Below, piece by piece: positions 1-7,832 of a DNA stretch of 44,309 bases (positions are counted from its first letter, which is position 1; each line of letters starts with the position of its first letter). The notes beneath the pieces were generated by a model, which saw only the letters and a program-made list of their open reading frames with translations, did no database searches and was not told the DNA's origin. The position numbers were made by a program, and so were the translations under genes. The stretch lies in assembly GCA_019635875.1 (NCBI GenBank), contig JAHBYP010000016.1:1-44309 (forward strand), read 5' to 3'. The DNA is from Alphaproteobacteria bacterium (GTDB lineage Bacteria > Pseudomonadota > Alphaproteobacteria > Reyranellales > Reyranellaceae).

Positions 1-10
1 GTCCACCCCA

Positions 11-72
11 TCATCCCGAGCGCGGCGAGGGATCTATGGGCCTTCCTGGATCCCTCGCTGCGCTCGGGATGA
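11..72. repeat. Family A palindromic repeat, copy A1
   Basis: Two 24-base arms (11-34 and 49-72) are near-perfect reverse complements around a 14-base loop. The arm reads TCATCCCGAGCGCGGCGAGG and continues into GATC. The same arm recurs at 3900, 16028 and 25947, with a diverged form at 29398. The right arm is translated as the C-terminus of the ABC1 gene, and that gene's stop lies at the loop edge (34-36). Confidence 0.9.
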
Positions 73-1419
73 CACGTTGGATGAAAGCCCCACCGCCTCC
101 AGCGCCGCCTTCTGGCGCGCCGCCAGTGCCTCGACGTCGAACGCGCCGATCATGTCCTGGAACAGCTGGTACCAATTGATCTCGGCACGCAGGTGAATGA
201 ACACCGAGCCCAGCCCGATCGCGGCGCGGTCCATGAACACGAACTCGCGCGGCACCGTCACGCCGCCCAGGCGGCGTACCTCGGAGAACACCGTGTTGGC
301 GGTCTCGCGGCCATACTGGCCGGCGGAGCCCTCGGCGATGCGCCGGGGACGGTCGTCCATCAGCGGGCCATAGAGGAACGCCGCCCAGCGATTGAGCGCG
401 CGGATGATGTCGCGCGAGACGTCCTTGAAGCCCCACAGCCTGTACGCCTCGACGGCCAGTTCCTCGTCGTCGGCAAGCAGTGCGCGGTAGAGGTCGATCG
501 AGCCCTTGACGAAGTCCGGCGGGAAGACGCGCACGCAGCCGAAATCCATCAGATTGACGTCGCCGTTGTCGCGCACCGAGTAGTTGCCGAGATGCGGATC
601 GCCGTGGATCACGCCGTGGAAATAGAATGGCTTGTACCAGGCGTGGAACATGTTGAGTGCCAGCCGGTCGCGCTCCTCCTGCGGCCGCTCCTTCCACAAA
701 AGCAGCGGCGCACCCTCGAGCCACCGCATGGTCAGCAGCCGGCCGGTCGACAGCTCCTCGACGATATCGGGCACGTGCACGGTGGGTTCGTCGCGGAGCA
801 TATGGGCGTAGAGCCTGGCGTGCAGCGCCTCGCGCCTGTAGTCGAGCTCCTCGCGCAGGCGCTCGGCGATCTCCTTGAAGACCTCCTCGGTGCGCAGCGC
901 GATGTCCATGCGCCGGCCGATGGCGAAGATGATCTTGAGCTGGTTGAGGTCGGCCTCCAGCGTCGAGGCCATGTCGGGATACTGCAGCTTGCAGGCCACC
1001 GGCGAGCCGTCGGGCAGCGTTGCACGATGCACCTGGCCGAGCGACGCCGCCGCCGCCGCCTCCTTCTCGAAGCTGCCGAAGCGTGCCTGCCAGCTTGGCC
1101 CCAGCTCGCTCGCCATGCGCCGTCGCACGAAGGACCAGCCCATCGCCGGCGCGTTGGCCTGCAGTTGCGAGAGTTCGCGCGAGTATTCGGCCGGCAGCGC
1201 GTCGGGAATGGTCGAGATGAGCTGTGCCGCCTTCATCAGCGGACCCTTCAGCCCGCCCAGCGCCGCCTTCAGGTCGGCCGCATTGCGCTCGCGGTCGACC
1301 GAGAGACCGAGATAGCGCTGGCCCGCCAGCTTGGCCGCCACGCCGCCGACCGAGGTGCCGACGCGGGCATAGCGCCCCACGCGGCCGAGCAGCGAATTGT
1401 CCTCGTCGGAATCGGCCAT
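34..1419 (-). CDS. ABC1/AarF/UbiB-family atypical kinase-like protein
   Basis: A 461-residue cytoplasmic ABC1 (UbiB/COQ8/AarF) family protein. Members are atypical kinase/ATPase-like proteins, many linked to ubiquinone synthesis or lipid homeostasis. Visible landmarks are the KxGQ-like motif in its KAAQ form (63-66), an Ala-rich loop before LGQVHRA (about 121-133), the putative ATP-binding Lys in VACK (144), HGDPHLGN (272-279) and the metal-binding DFG (292-294). The start at 1419 is chosen because AGGAG sits about six bases upstream; an in-frame codon at 1458 lacks this. The last dozen or so residues are read from palindromic repeat A1, so the native C-terminus has probably been extended or replaced. 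No ubi gene is adjacent, so the substrate is unknown. Confidence 0.9.
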   Translation of the reverse strand: MADSDEDNSLLGRVGRYARVGTSVGGVAAKLAGQRYLGLSVDRERNAADLKAALGGLKGPLMKAAQLISTIPDALPAEYSRELSQLQANAPAMGWSFVRRRMASELGPSWQARFGSFEKEAAAAASLGQVHRATLPDGSPVACKLQYPDMASTLEADLNQLKIIFAIGRRMDIALRTEEVFKEIAERLREELDYRREALHARLYAHMLRDEPTVHVPDIVEELSTGRLLTMRWLEGAPLLLWKERPQEERDRLALNMFHAWYKPFYFHGVIHGDPHLGNYSVRDNGDVNLMDFGCVRVFPPDFVKGSIDLYRALLADDEELAVEAYRLWGFKDVSRDIIRALNRWAAFLYGPLMDDRPRRIAEGSAGQYGRETANTVFSEVRRLGGVTVPREFVFMDRAAIGLGSVFIHLRAEINWYQLFQDMIGAFDVEALAARQKAALEAVGLSSNVSSRAQRGIQEGP

Positions 1420-1526
1420 CGAACTCCTGCGGGGGGCGCATCTGCCGGCCGCCTGCAAACGTACATGTTAGGATGATGCGACAGCGTCAAGGGCGGCGCG
1501 ACGCCGCGTCGAGAGGGAGAGACGCC

Positions 1527-1889
1527 ATGATCACCGACCCCAGGCAGACCGCGGCCGTCTTCGGCCGCCTGTTCAACGCCGGCGACGCGGCCGGCCTGCT
1601 GGCGCTCTACGAGGACGACGCGCTGTTCGTGACGCCCGATGGCCAGGAGGTGCGCGGCATCGCCGGCATCAAGCCGGTGATCGAGGGCTTCCTCGCCATG
1701 AAGGCGACGATGATGATCGAGCTGCGCAGCTGTCACGTGCAGGGCGACCTCGCCTCGATCAGCAATTCCTGGACGCTGACCGGCGGCGGCGCGCCGCCGG
1801 GCTTCGCCGGCAAGACCATCGAGGTGCTGCGCCGACAGGCCGACGGCACCTGGCGCTACATCATCGACCTGCCGGCTGGCGCGAGCTGA
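1527..1889 (+). CDS. NTF2-like / SnoaL-like fold protein
   Basis: A 120-residue protein of the nuclear transport factor 2-like superfamily. These small cone-shaped alpha+beta domains include ketosteroid isomerase-like enzymes and ligand-binding proteins. The N-terminal helix pattern VFGRLFNAGDAAGLLALYEDDALF and the following DGQEVRGIAGI match the usual NTF2-like opening, and the C-terminal half is strand-rich and ends WRYIIDLPAG. The ATG at 1527 follows a GAGAGGGAGAG purine tract. It diverges from the ABC1 gene and precedes an LLM oxidoreductase by 63 bases on the same strand. Neither neighbour indicates a substrate; a catalytic role is not demonstrated. Confidence 0.8.
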   Translation: MITDPRQTAAVFGRLFNAGDAAGLLALYEDDALFVTPDGQEVRGIAGIKPVIEGFLAMKATMMIELRSCHVQGDLASISNSWTLTGGGAPPGFAGKTIEVLRRQADGTWRYIIDLPAGAS

Positions 1890-1952
1890 GACAGGGCGTG
1901 CGAGGCGTGATCTACTGCCCTCCGGGTGCCGCAAGAACCGGGGGAACATCGG

Positions 1953-2942
1953 ATGAAGGTCGGCGTATTGCAGTTCTTCAGCTGGCCCGGGCGGCACGGG
2001 CCGCTGGAGGAAGTGTATAGCCGCGCGCTCGAGCGCATCGAGATCATGGACCGCACCGGCTTCGACGCGGTGTGGCTCGCCGAGCATCATTTCACCACCT
2101 TCAGCGTCTGCCCCTCGGTGCACATGCTGGGAGTCGCCGCGGCGTCGCGCACCAAACGGCTGAAGATCGGCACCGCGGTGTCGCTGGCGGCGCTCTACCA
2201 TCCGCTGCGCCTGGCCGAGGAGGTGGCGCTGCTCGACGTGCTGTCGGGCGGCCGCGTCTGCTGGGGCGCCGGCCGCGGCTTCGCGCCCACCGAGTTCCAG
2301 GCCTTCGGCGTGCCGCCGGTGGAGAGCGCCGACCGTTTCCGCGAGGCCGTGGAAATCGTGCTCAAGGCTTGGACGCAGGAACGGCTGAATCACGAGAGCG
2401 CGCATTTCCGCTTCGACGATGTCGAAGTGCTGCCCAAGCCGCTGCAGAAGCCGCACCCGCCGGTGTGGCTCGCGGCAAGCTCGGAGAGCGCGGTCGACTG
2501 GGCGGCGAGCCAGGGCTTCTCGATCATGATGGACCCGCACAGCACCTTCGCCGATATCGGTGGCAAGCGGCGACGCTACGCCGAGGGTCTCGCCGCCGCC
2601 GGCCACTGTGACGCCGGCCGCGACATCCCGATGGCGCGGCTGATGGCGCTGGCGCCGACGATGGCCGAGGCCGAGGAGGTGGCGCGGCGCGGCGCGCAAT
2701 GGCTGGTCGACGCCTATGCCGGGCCACAGCACCAGAAATCGCTGCAGAAGGCCAGGGACTACCGCGGCAAGGAGCCGGCGCAGTACTACGTCGATGACGT
2801 GATCATCCACGGCACCCCGGAGTCGGTGCGCGAGCGCATCGCCGAGCTCAAGGAGACGATGAACCTCAACTACCTGATGTGCGCCCCACTCAGCCGCGAG
2901 ACGTTCCGGCTGCTGGCCGAGGAGGTCGTGCCGAAGCTGTAG
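1953..2942 (+). CDS. LLM-class flavin-dependent oxidoreductase (luciferase-like)
   Basis: A 329-residue bacterial luciferase-like monooxygenase family protein, expected to be a cytoplasmic TIM barrel using FMN or F420. The N-terminal MKVGVLQFFSWPG, the barrel segment FDAVWLAEHHFTTF (about 37-50), LKIGTAV and the LSGGRVCWGAGRGF block are characteristic of the alkanal monooxygenase-like branch. The ATG at 1953 is preceded by GGGGGA eight to ten bases upstream; an in-frame GTG at 1926 lacks a comparable site. It ends 28 bases from a second, convergent LLM gene, with a perfect 22-base palindrome between them. Substrate unknown. Confidence 0.9.
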   Translation: MKVGVLQFFSWPGRHGPLEEVYSRALERIEIMDRTGFDAVWLAEHHFTTFSVCPSVHMLGVAAASRTKRLKIGTAVSLAALYHPLRLAEEVALLDVLSGGRVCWGAGRGFAPTEFQAFGVPPVESADRFREAVEIVLKAWTQERLNHESAHFRFDDVEVLPKPLQKPHPPVWLAASSESAVDWAASQGFSIMMDPHSTFADIGGKRRRYAEGLAAAGHCDAGRDIPMARLMALAPTMAEAEEVARRGAQWLVDAYAGPQHQKSLQKARDYRGKEPAQYYVDDVIIHGTPESVRERIAELKETMNLNYLMCAPLSRETFRLLAEEVVPKL

Positions 2943-2944
2943 AG

Positions 2945-2966
2945 CTGGGACCGCCGGCGGTCCCAG
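2945..2966. terminator. Palindromic terminator-like hairpin between convergent genes
   Basis: A perfect 22-base palindrome (CTGGGACCGCC and its complement, no loop) fills the 28-base gap between two convergent LLM oxidoreductase genes. There is no strong T-run on either strand, so intrinsic termination is plausible but not certain. Its position suits a bidirectional terminator. Confidence 0.6.
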
Positions 2967-2970
2967 AAGA

Positions 2971-3879
2971 TCAGCTGAACGTCGCGAAGGTCTCCTCGAT
3001 CGCCTTCAGCTGGTTGCCGGCCGCCGAGGACGGCACGATGATCGGCGTGTGCACGCCCGCTTCGCGCCAGGCAGCGACGCCCTCGCGCACCCTGGCCGCC
3101 GGTCCGAACAGCGTGTTGTCGGCGAGCCACCTGTCGGTGAGGAATTTCGGCACGTCGTCGCGGCGGCCTTCGGTGATCGCCTTTTCGATGCCGTCCATCT
3201 CCTCGACGTAGCCGGCCTCCTTCCAGTAGTTCCGGTAGTTCGGCAGGAAGGCGTAGTTGGTGAGCGTGCGCCGGTTCACCGCCTTGGCGGCCTCGACATC
3301 GTCGCTGACGCAGGTCGGGATCATGTTGCCGATAAAGAAGGCGGGATCGTTGCGCCTGGCCGCCGGCAGCGCCGCCAGCGACTGGCCCATGTGCGAGCGT
3401 GAGGCGTTGGCGAAGACCACGCCTTCGGCCAGCTCGCCCGACAGCGCCACCATCTTCCTGCGCAGCGCCGCGACGATGATCGGCGGCAGCGGGCCGAAGG
3501 CGGTCTCGGCGCGGAACTTCTCGATGAAGGCGCGCGTGTCGGCCAGCGGCTTGCCCGGTGTCACGCCCATGCGCACGTAGGACGGCCCGTGCGCGATGCC
3601 GATGCCCAGGCGGAAGCGGCCGCCGGAGACCTCGTGCATCATCGCCGCGCTCTGCGCGAAGTCGACGATGGTGCGCTGATAGATCGGCGCGATCGAGGTG
3701 CCGAAGATGATCGAGCTAGTGTTCCACGACATCGCCTCGCACAGCGACATGTTGCCGGTCGGGCTGGGTACGTAGATGCCGGCGAAGCCGCGCTTCTCCG
3801 CTTCCTGGCAGAGCTCGACGGTACGCCGGCGCCGCCCCGGCATGGCGATCAGGCAGATGGCGGGACGTTGCTCGGGCAT
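2971..3879 (-). CDS. LLM-class flavin-dependent oxidoreductase
   Basis: A 302-residue luciferase-like monooxygenase superfamily protein, more like the F420-dependent methylene-H4MPT reductase-type branch than the neighbour at 1953. Visible pieces are the strand-helix opening AICLIAMPGRRRRTVELCQE, FAGIYVPSPTG, the FGTSIAPIYQRT strand-loop and MMHEVSGGRFRLGIGIAHG, a conserved LLM signature. The start at 3879 is chosen because AAAGGAAA lies six to eight bases upstream; an ATG at 3903 has only the repeat A2 arm ahead of it. It converges on the LLM gene at 1953. Substrate and cofactor (FMN or F420) cannot be told from sequence. Confidence 0.88.
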   Translation of the reverse strand: MPEQRPAICLIAMPGRRRRTVELCQEAEKRGFAGIYVPSPTGNMSLCEAMSWNTSSIIFGTSIAPIYQRTIVDFAQSAAMMHEVSGGRFRLGIGIAHGPSYVRMGVTPGKPLADTRAFIEKFRAETAFGPLPPIIVAALRRKMVALSGELAEGVVFANASRSHMGQSLAALPAARRNDPAFFIGNMIPTCVSDDVEAAKAVNRRTLTNYAFLPNYRNYWKEAGYVEEMDGIEKAITEGRRDDVPKFLTDRWLADNTLFGPAARVREGVAAWREAGVHTPIIVPSSAAGNQLKAIEETFATFS

Positions 3880-3899
3880 GGCGGCGTTTCCTTTGTCTG

Positions 3900-3924
3900 T
3901 CATCCCGAGCGTAGCGAGGGATCC
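3900..3924. repeat. Family A palindromic repeat A2, left arm (interrupted by IS)
   Basis: This left arm, TCATCCCGAGCGTAGCGAGG then GATCC, pairs with the arm at 4778-4801. The IS5-type element sits in the loop between them. Removing the element and one CTAG copy restores a palindrome of about 60 bases like A1 and A3. Confidence 0.85.
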
Positions 3925-3933
3925 AGGTCGGCA

Positions 3934-4703
3934 CTAGGCGCTGTTTACAAACCGCAACAAGCGGCGGATGAGTGCCAAGTGTAGCGTGTCGAGGAAGGAT
4001 CGGGCGAGCTTGTCGTAGCGGGTGGCGACGGCGCGGTTGATCTTGAGATGGCCGAAGCTGCGCTCGATGCGATTGCGCTGTTTGTAGTCGCGCTTGTTCC
4101 AGCGGATGTTGCCAGTCCGGTTCGAGCGCGGCGGTATGACGGCACGGATGTCGCGGCGCTTGAGGTCATCGCGGATGGCATTGGTGTCGTAGCCCTTGTC
4201 GGCGAGCAGTGCCTCGGGCGCTCGCTCAGGCAACTCGATCAGGACCTCGTACGCCTTGCAGTCGGCCGCTTCGCCGGGCGTGAGGTGGAAGCCGAGCGGG
4301 ATGCCGCCAGCGTCACAGATACAGTGAACCTTACTGGTGAACCCGCCCCGCGACTGGCCAAAAGCCTGTTCGCGAGTCCCCCTTTTGCGCCGGCGGCCGA
4401 CACATGCCCCCGAACCGTCGTGCTGTCGATGCTGTGATGGCGGTTATCGGCCATCGCCTGGGCCAGCGTGGTGGCGATCGCCTCCCACACGCCGGTCTGG
4501 CTCCAGCGTCGGAAGCGCTGGTAGACCTTCATCCACTTGCCGTACTTCTCCGGCACGTCGCGCCACGGCGTGCCAGTGCGGATGCGCCACAGGATGCCGT
4601 TGATCGTTCCGCGCAAATCCTCGGGCGGTCGGCCGGTTCGCCGCTTTGGCAGCGTCGCCTGCAAGATCCGCCACTCACCTTCGCTCAGATCGCCACGGCT
4701 CAC
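3934..4703 (-). CDS. IS5-family DDE transposase (orfA/orfB, -1 programmed frameshift)
   Basis: The reading frame is split. OrfA runs from GTG 4703, with AAGGAGGG just upstream, to a stop at 4239. OrfB continues in the -1 frame to a stop at 3934-3936. At 4386-4378 the minus strand reads AAAAGGGGG; slipping back one base there gives the expected join AKGG-TREQAFGQSRGGF. OrfA holds the helical N-terminal DUF4096-type region (GRPPEDLRGTINGILW) and the first catalytic Asp in HSIDSTTVR. OrfB holds the second Asp in LLADKGYD and the Glu within Y-(2)-R-(3)-E-(6)-K (YKQRNRIERSFGHLK). All three DDE residues are present, so this is recoded rather than dead. The stop codon falls in the CTAG at the element-target junction. 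Confidence 0.9.
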
Positions 4704-4773
4704 GCTTCCCTCCTTCAGAGGGAATCCTTGAATCAATCCGCGATTCAGCCGTCAATAGCTTTGTAAACAGCGC
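3938..4773 (-). mobile_element. IS5-family (IS427-like) insertion sequence
   Basis: An 836-base element with perfect 14-base terminal inverted repeats (GCGCTGTTTACAAA at 3938-3951, complement at 4760-4773). It is flanked by CTAG on both sides (3934-3937 and 4774-4777). Because CTAG is itself palindromic, the target duplication could be CTAG or only TA, with a slightly longer inverted repeat. The element carries one transposase in two frames joined by a -1 shift. Size, ends, CTAG target and the split DDE transposase match the IS427 group of IS5. It looks complete and possibly active, and has landed in the loop of palindromic repeat A2. Confidence 0.92.
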
Positions 4774-4777
4774 CTAG

Positions 4778-4801
4778 ATCTCTCGCGTTGCTCGGGATGA
4801 C
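4778..4801. repeat. Family A palindromic repeat A2, right arm
   Basis: The right arm is ATCTCTCGCGTTGCTCGGGATGACA, separated from its partner at 3900-3924 by the IS element. It has slightly more mismatches to the family than the other right arms. Confidence 0.8.
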
Positions 4802-4810
4802 AGATGCGCC

Positions 4811-6619
4811 TTAGGTCGCCGCTTCGATCTCGTCGATGAAGCCGCTGATGATATCCAGCCCGCGGCTCCAGAAGGCCGGATCCGAGGCATCAAGCCCGAA
4901 CGGCGCCAGCAGCTCCTTGTGCCGTAACGTGCCGCCGGCGCCCAGCATGGCGAGGTACTTGGACTGGAAGTCCTGAACCGCGCCCGACTGGAACACCGCG
5001 TAAAGCGAGTTCACCAGGCAGTCGCCGAAAGCGTAGGCGTAGACGTAGAACGGCGTGTGGATGAAGTGCGGGATGTAGGCCCAGTAGTGCGCGTACTCGG
5101 GGTGGAAGCGCAATGCCGGCCCGAGGCTCTCGCTCTGCACCGCGAACCAGATCTCGCCCATGCGCTCGGCGGTGACCTCACCCTTGCGCCGCTCGTTGTG
5201 CAGGCGCAGCTCGAAGTCGTAGAACGCGATCTGGCGCACCACGGTGTTCAGCATGTCCTCGACCTTGCCCGCCAGCATGGCGCGCCGTGTCCTGGCATCG
5301 GGCGCGCCCTTGAGCAGCGAGCGGAAGGTCAGCATCTCGCCGAACACCGAGGCGGTCTCGGCCAAGGTCAGCGGCGTGTCGGCCTGCAGGTAGCCCTGCG
5401 GGCCGGCCAGCACCTGGTGCACGCCATGGCCGAGTTCGTGCGCCAAGGTCATCACGTCGCGCACCTTTCCCTGGTAGTTCAGCAGCAGATAGGGGTGCGC
5501 CGACGGCACGGTGGGGTGCGCGAAGGCGCCCGGCGACTTGCCCGGCCGCGTCGGCACGTCGATCCAGCGGTTGTCGAAGAAGCGCTTGCCCACCGCCGCG
5601 AGCTGTGGCGAGAAGGCCTGGTAGGCGTCCATGACGATGCGCGTGGCGTCGGTCCATGGAACGACACGGTCGTCGGCGTCGGGCAGCGGCGCGTTGCGGT
5701 CCCAGTAGTCGAGCTGGTCCACGCCGAACCATCTGGCCTTGAGCTTGTAGTAGCGGTGCGACAGGCGCGGATAGGCGCTCTTCACCGCGGAAACCAGCGC
5801 GTCGACGACCTCGTCCTCGACGGCGTTGTAGAGGTTGCGCTGCGAGGGTGGGCGGGGATAGCGCCGCCACTTGTCGTCGATCTCCTTGTCCTTGGCCAGC
5901 GTGTTGGTGATCAGCGCGAAGACGCCGATGTTCTCGCCCATCACCGAGCCGAACGAGCGCGCGGCGCGCTCGCGCACCTTGCCGTCGCGGTCGGAAAGCT
6001 TGTGCAGGATCTGCGCCGAGGTCAGCCGTTCGTCGTCGAAGGGAAAGCGCAGCCGCGCCATCGTCTCGTCGAACAGCCGGCTCCAGGCGCCCTTGCCGCT
6101 GGGATACTTCTCGTGCAGCAGCTTCTCCAGGTCGTCGGATAGCTGATGCGGACGGAAGGCGCGCGCGTCGCGCAGCCACGGCGCATAGGCACGCAGCGCG
6201 GCGGACTCCGCCTTCCTGGCGTCGAGAACCGCGTCCTCCAGCCGGTTGATCTCCAGGGAGAAGAACAGCAGGTCGGCGGTGATGTCGGTGACGCGCTCCT
6301 GGATGTTCTGCTGGAACTGGCCGATCTTCGGATCGCTCATGTTGCCGGCGTAGAGCAGCGAGGCGTAGGAGGCCATGCGCGCCAGCTTCTCCTGCAGCGC
6401 CTCGTAGCCCTTGATCGCGGCAGCGAAAGCGTCGCCCGACAGCTCGCCGAGCTTGCCCTGGTAGCGGGCCGCGAACGCCTTGGCGTCCGACGCCGCCTGC
6501 TGCAGGTCGGCCTCGAGCACCGGCGCGTCCATCGCCGGATAGAGGTCCGACAGATCCCAGGTCGGCAGGTCGCCGAGCTGCGCGGCGGCGGCGCCGTCGG
6601 GCGCGAAGGTCTTGGTCAT
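4811..6619 (-). CDS. M3-family oligoendopeptidase F
   Basis: A 602-residue cytoplasmic zinc metallopeptidase of family M3 (PepF type) that cleaves short peptides. The zinc motif HELGH lies at 394-398, with the third ligand Glu at about 421 in LAETASVFGE; length and motif position are normal for PepF. The N-terminus (LPTWDLSDLYPAMDAPVLEADL) is the standard PepF/M3B opening. The ATG at 6619 follows a GGAG about twelve bases upstream. The same frame stays open upstream through the neighbouring epimerase gene, but that stretch has no protein-like character. It is co-directional with the epimerase, 62 bases downstream of it. Confidence 0.95.
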   Translation of the reverse strand: MTKTFAPDGAAAAQLGDLPTWDLSDLYPAMDAPVLEADLQQAASDAKAFAARYQGKLGELSGDAFAAAIKGYEALQEKLARMASYASLLYAGNMSDPKIGQFQQNIQERVTDITADLLFFSLEINRLEDAVLDARKAESAALRAYAPWLRDARAFRPHQLSDDLEKLLHEKYPSGKGAWSRLFDETMARLRFPFDDERLTSAQILHKLSDRDGKVRERAARSFGSVMGENIGVFALITNTLAKDKEIDDKWRRYPRPPSQRNLYNAVEDEVVDALVSAVKSAYPRLSHRYYKLKARWFGVDQLDYWDRNAPLPDADDRVVPWTDATRIVMDAYQAFSPQLAAVGKRFFDNRWIDVPTRPGKSPGAFAHPTVPSAHPYLLLNYQGKVRDVMTLAHELGHGVHQVLAGPQGYLQADTPLTLAETASVFGEMLTFRSLLKGAPDARTRRAMLAGKVEDMLNTVVRQIAFYDFELRLHNERRKGEVTAERMGEIWFAVQSESLGPALRFHPEYAHYWAYIPHFIHTPFYVYAYAFGDCLVNSLYAVFQSGAVQDFQSKYLAMLGAGGTLRHKELLAPFGLDASDPAFWSRGLDIISGFIDEIEAAT

Positions 6620-6681
6620 CGGGGGAACTCCGGCAGGACTGTCAGCGCCAACATATGGCAAGCGACGGCAGCTACGCCAAG

Positions 6682-7650
6682 TCACAGCTTGTGGTAGGCG
6701 CGGAACCAGTCGATGAAGCGCGGGATGCCCTGCTCGATGGCGAATTGCGGCCGCCAGTCGAGCTCGCGCTGCGTCGCCGCCACGTCGGCGTAGGTCTCCG
6801 GCACGTCGCCCGGCACGGCAGGCTTCAGCTCGATGGTCGCCTTCCTGCCGATCGCCTGCTCGAGCAGCGCGATGAAGCGCATCAGCTCCTCGCTGCTGGA
6901 GGCGCCGAGATTGTAGAGCCGGTTGACCGGCGCCGGCGGCGGCCTGTCGTAGGCCGCGAGAACGCCGGCGACGATGTCGTCGATATAGCTGAAATCGCGC
7001 CTTATCCTGCCGTGGCTGAACACCTCGATCGGCTTTCCGGCGAAGATCGCGCGCGCGAAGATGTAGGGCGACATGTCGGGCCGCCCCCACGGGCCATAGA
7101 CCGTGAAGAAGCGCAGACCGGTCATCCGCAGCCCGTAGAGATGGACGTAGGACTGGCTCAGCAATTCGTCGGCGCGCTTGGTGGCGGCATAGAGCGAAAC
7201 CGGCGTCTCGACCGGATCGCCAACGGAAAACGGCAGCTTGGTGTTGCCGCCATAGACCGAGGACGACGAGGCGTAGACGAAATGCCCTGGCTTCGGCAGG
7301 CGGCGGGCCAGCTCCAGCATCACGGTCTGGCCCATGACGTTGCTGCGGATATAGGCGTAGGGATCGACCAGCGAGTAGCGCACGCCGGCCTGGGCAGCGA
7401 GGTGGATGATGCCGGAGACGTCGGGATACGCGGCGAGCACGTCTTCGACGAGCTGCGGCTCGGCGATGTCGGCCTTGCGGAAGGTGAAGCCGTTGCGGCC
7501 CTCGAGCTCGGCCAGCCGCGCCTGCTTGAGGCTGACCTCGTAATAGGCATTGAGGTTGTCGATGCCCAGCACCCGATCGCCGCGCGCCAAGAGCGCCCGG
7601 GCGACATGAAAGCCGATGAAGCCGCCGGCGCCGGTCACCAGAATCGTCAT
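6682..7650 (-). CDS. NAD-dependent epimerase, probably UDP-glucuronate 4-epimerase
   Basis: A 322-residue extended short-chain dehydrogenase. The NAD-binding GAGGFIG is at residues 7-13, DNLNAYYEVSLKQARL follows at 31-46, the catalytic Ser lies in SSSSVYG (about 128-134) and Tyr/Lys in YAATK (154-158). The DNLN-YY-LK-ARL signature and the VYGPWGRPDM segment are typical of UDP-glucuronate 4-epimerases (LpsL/Cap1J type), which make UDP-galacturonate for surface polysaccharide. The related GalE and dTDP-glucose dehydratase families fit less well. No other polysaccharide gene is adjacent, so the product's destination is open. Confidence 0.85.
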   Translation of the reverse strand: MTILVTGAGGFIGFHVARALLARGDRVLGIDNLNAYYEVSLKQARLAELEGRNGFTFRKADIAEPQLVEDVLAAYPDVSGIIHLAAQAGVRYSLVDPYAYIRSNVMGQTVMLELARRLPKPGHFVYASSSSVYGGNTKLPFSVGDPVETPVSLYAATKRADELLSQSYVHLYGLRMTGLRFFTVYGPWGRPDMSPYIFARAIFAGKPIEVFSHGRIRRDFSYIDDIVAGVLAAYDRPPPAPVNRLYNLGASSSEELMRFIALLEQAIGRKATIELKPAVPGDVPETYADVAATQRELDWRPQFAIEQGIPRFIDWFRAYHKL

Positions 7651-7756
7651 GGCGGCGATGATAGCCCGAATCTTTTCTTTCCTGATGGCCGCGATCGCCG
7701 CAAGCTGATGTCGTGTCGGCGCCCCCTGCCGGCGATTTCGGTCTTTGTTCCCTGGT

Positions 7757-7768
7757 GCAGTGCACTGC
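7757..7768. promoter_or_regulatory. 12-base perfect palindrome in divergent intergenic region
   Basis: GCAGTGCACTGC is a perfect palindrome in the 182-base gap between the divergent epimerase (start 7650) and indolepyruvate oxidoreductase (start 7833) genes, 65 bases before the latter. It could be a repressor operator. No regulator gene is adjacent. Confidence 0.35.
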
Positions 7769-7832
7769 GCATTGAATCTGGCCGAACGAAAGGTTAGCTG
7801 TGCTGACCTAAGCCGGGTTCTGGAGGCACGGA

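Noticed and set aside
3934..4736. Broken transposase pseudogene
   Set aside because: The two frames join at a slippery AAAAGGGGG and all catalytic residues are present, so programmed frameshifting explains the split.
6620..7765. Extension of the oligoendopeptidase frame upstream through the epimerase gene
   Set aside because: The extra 380 residues are compositionally biased and lack a domain, while the PepF start motif sits at 6619 and the epimerase is firmly recognised in another frame.
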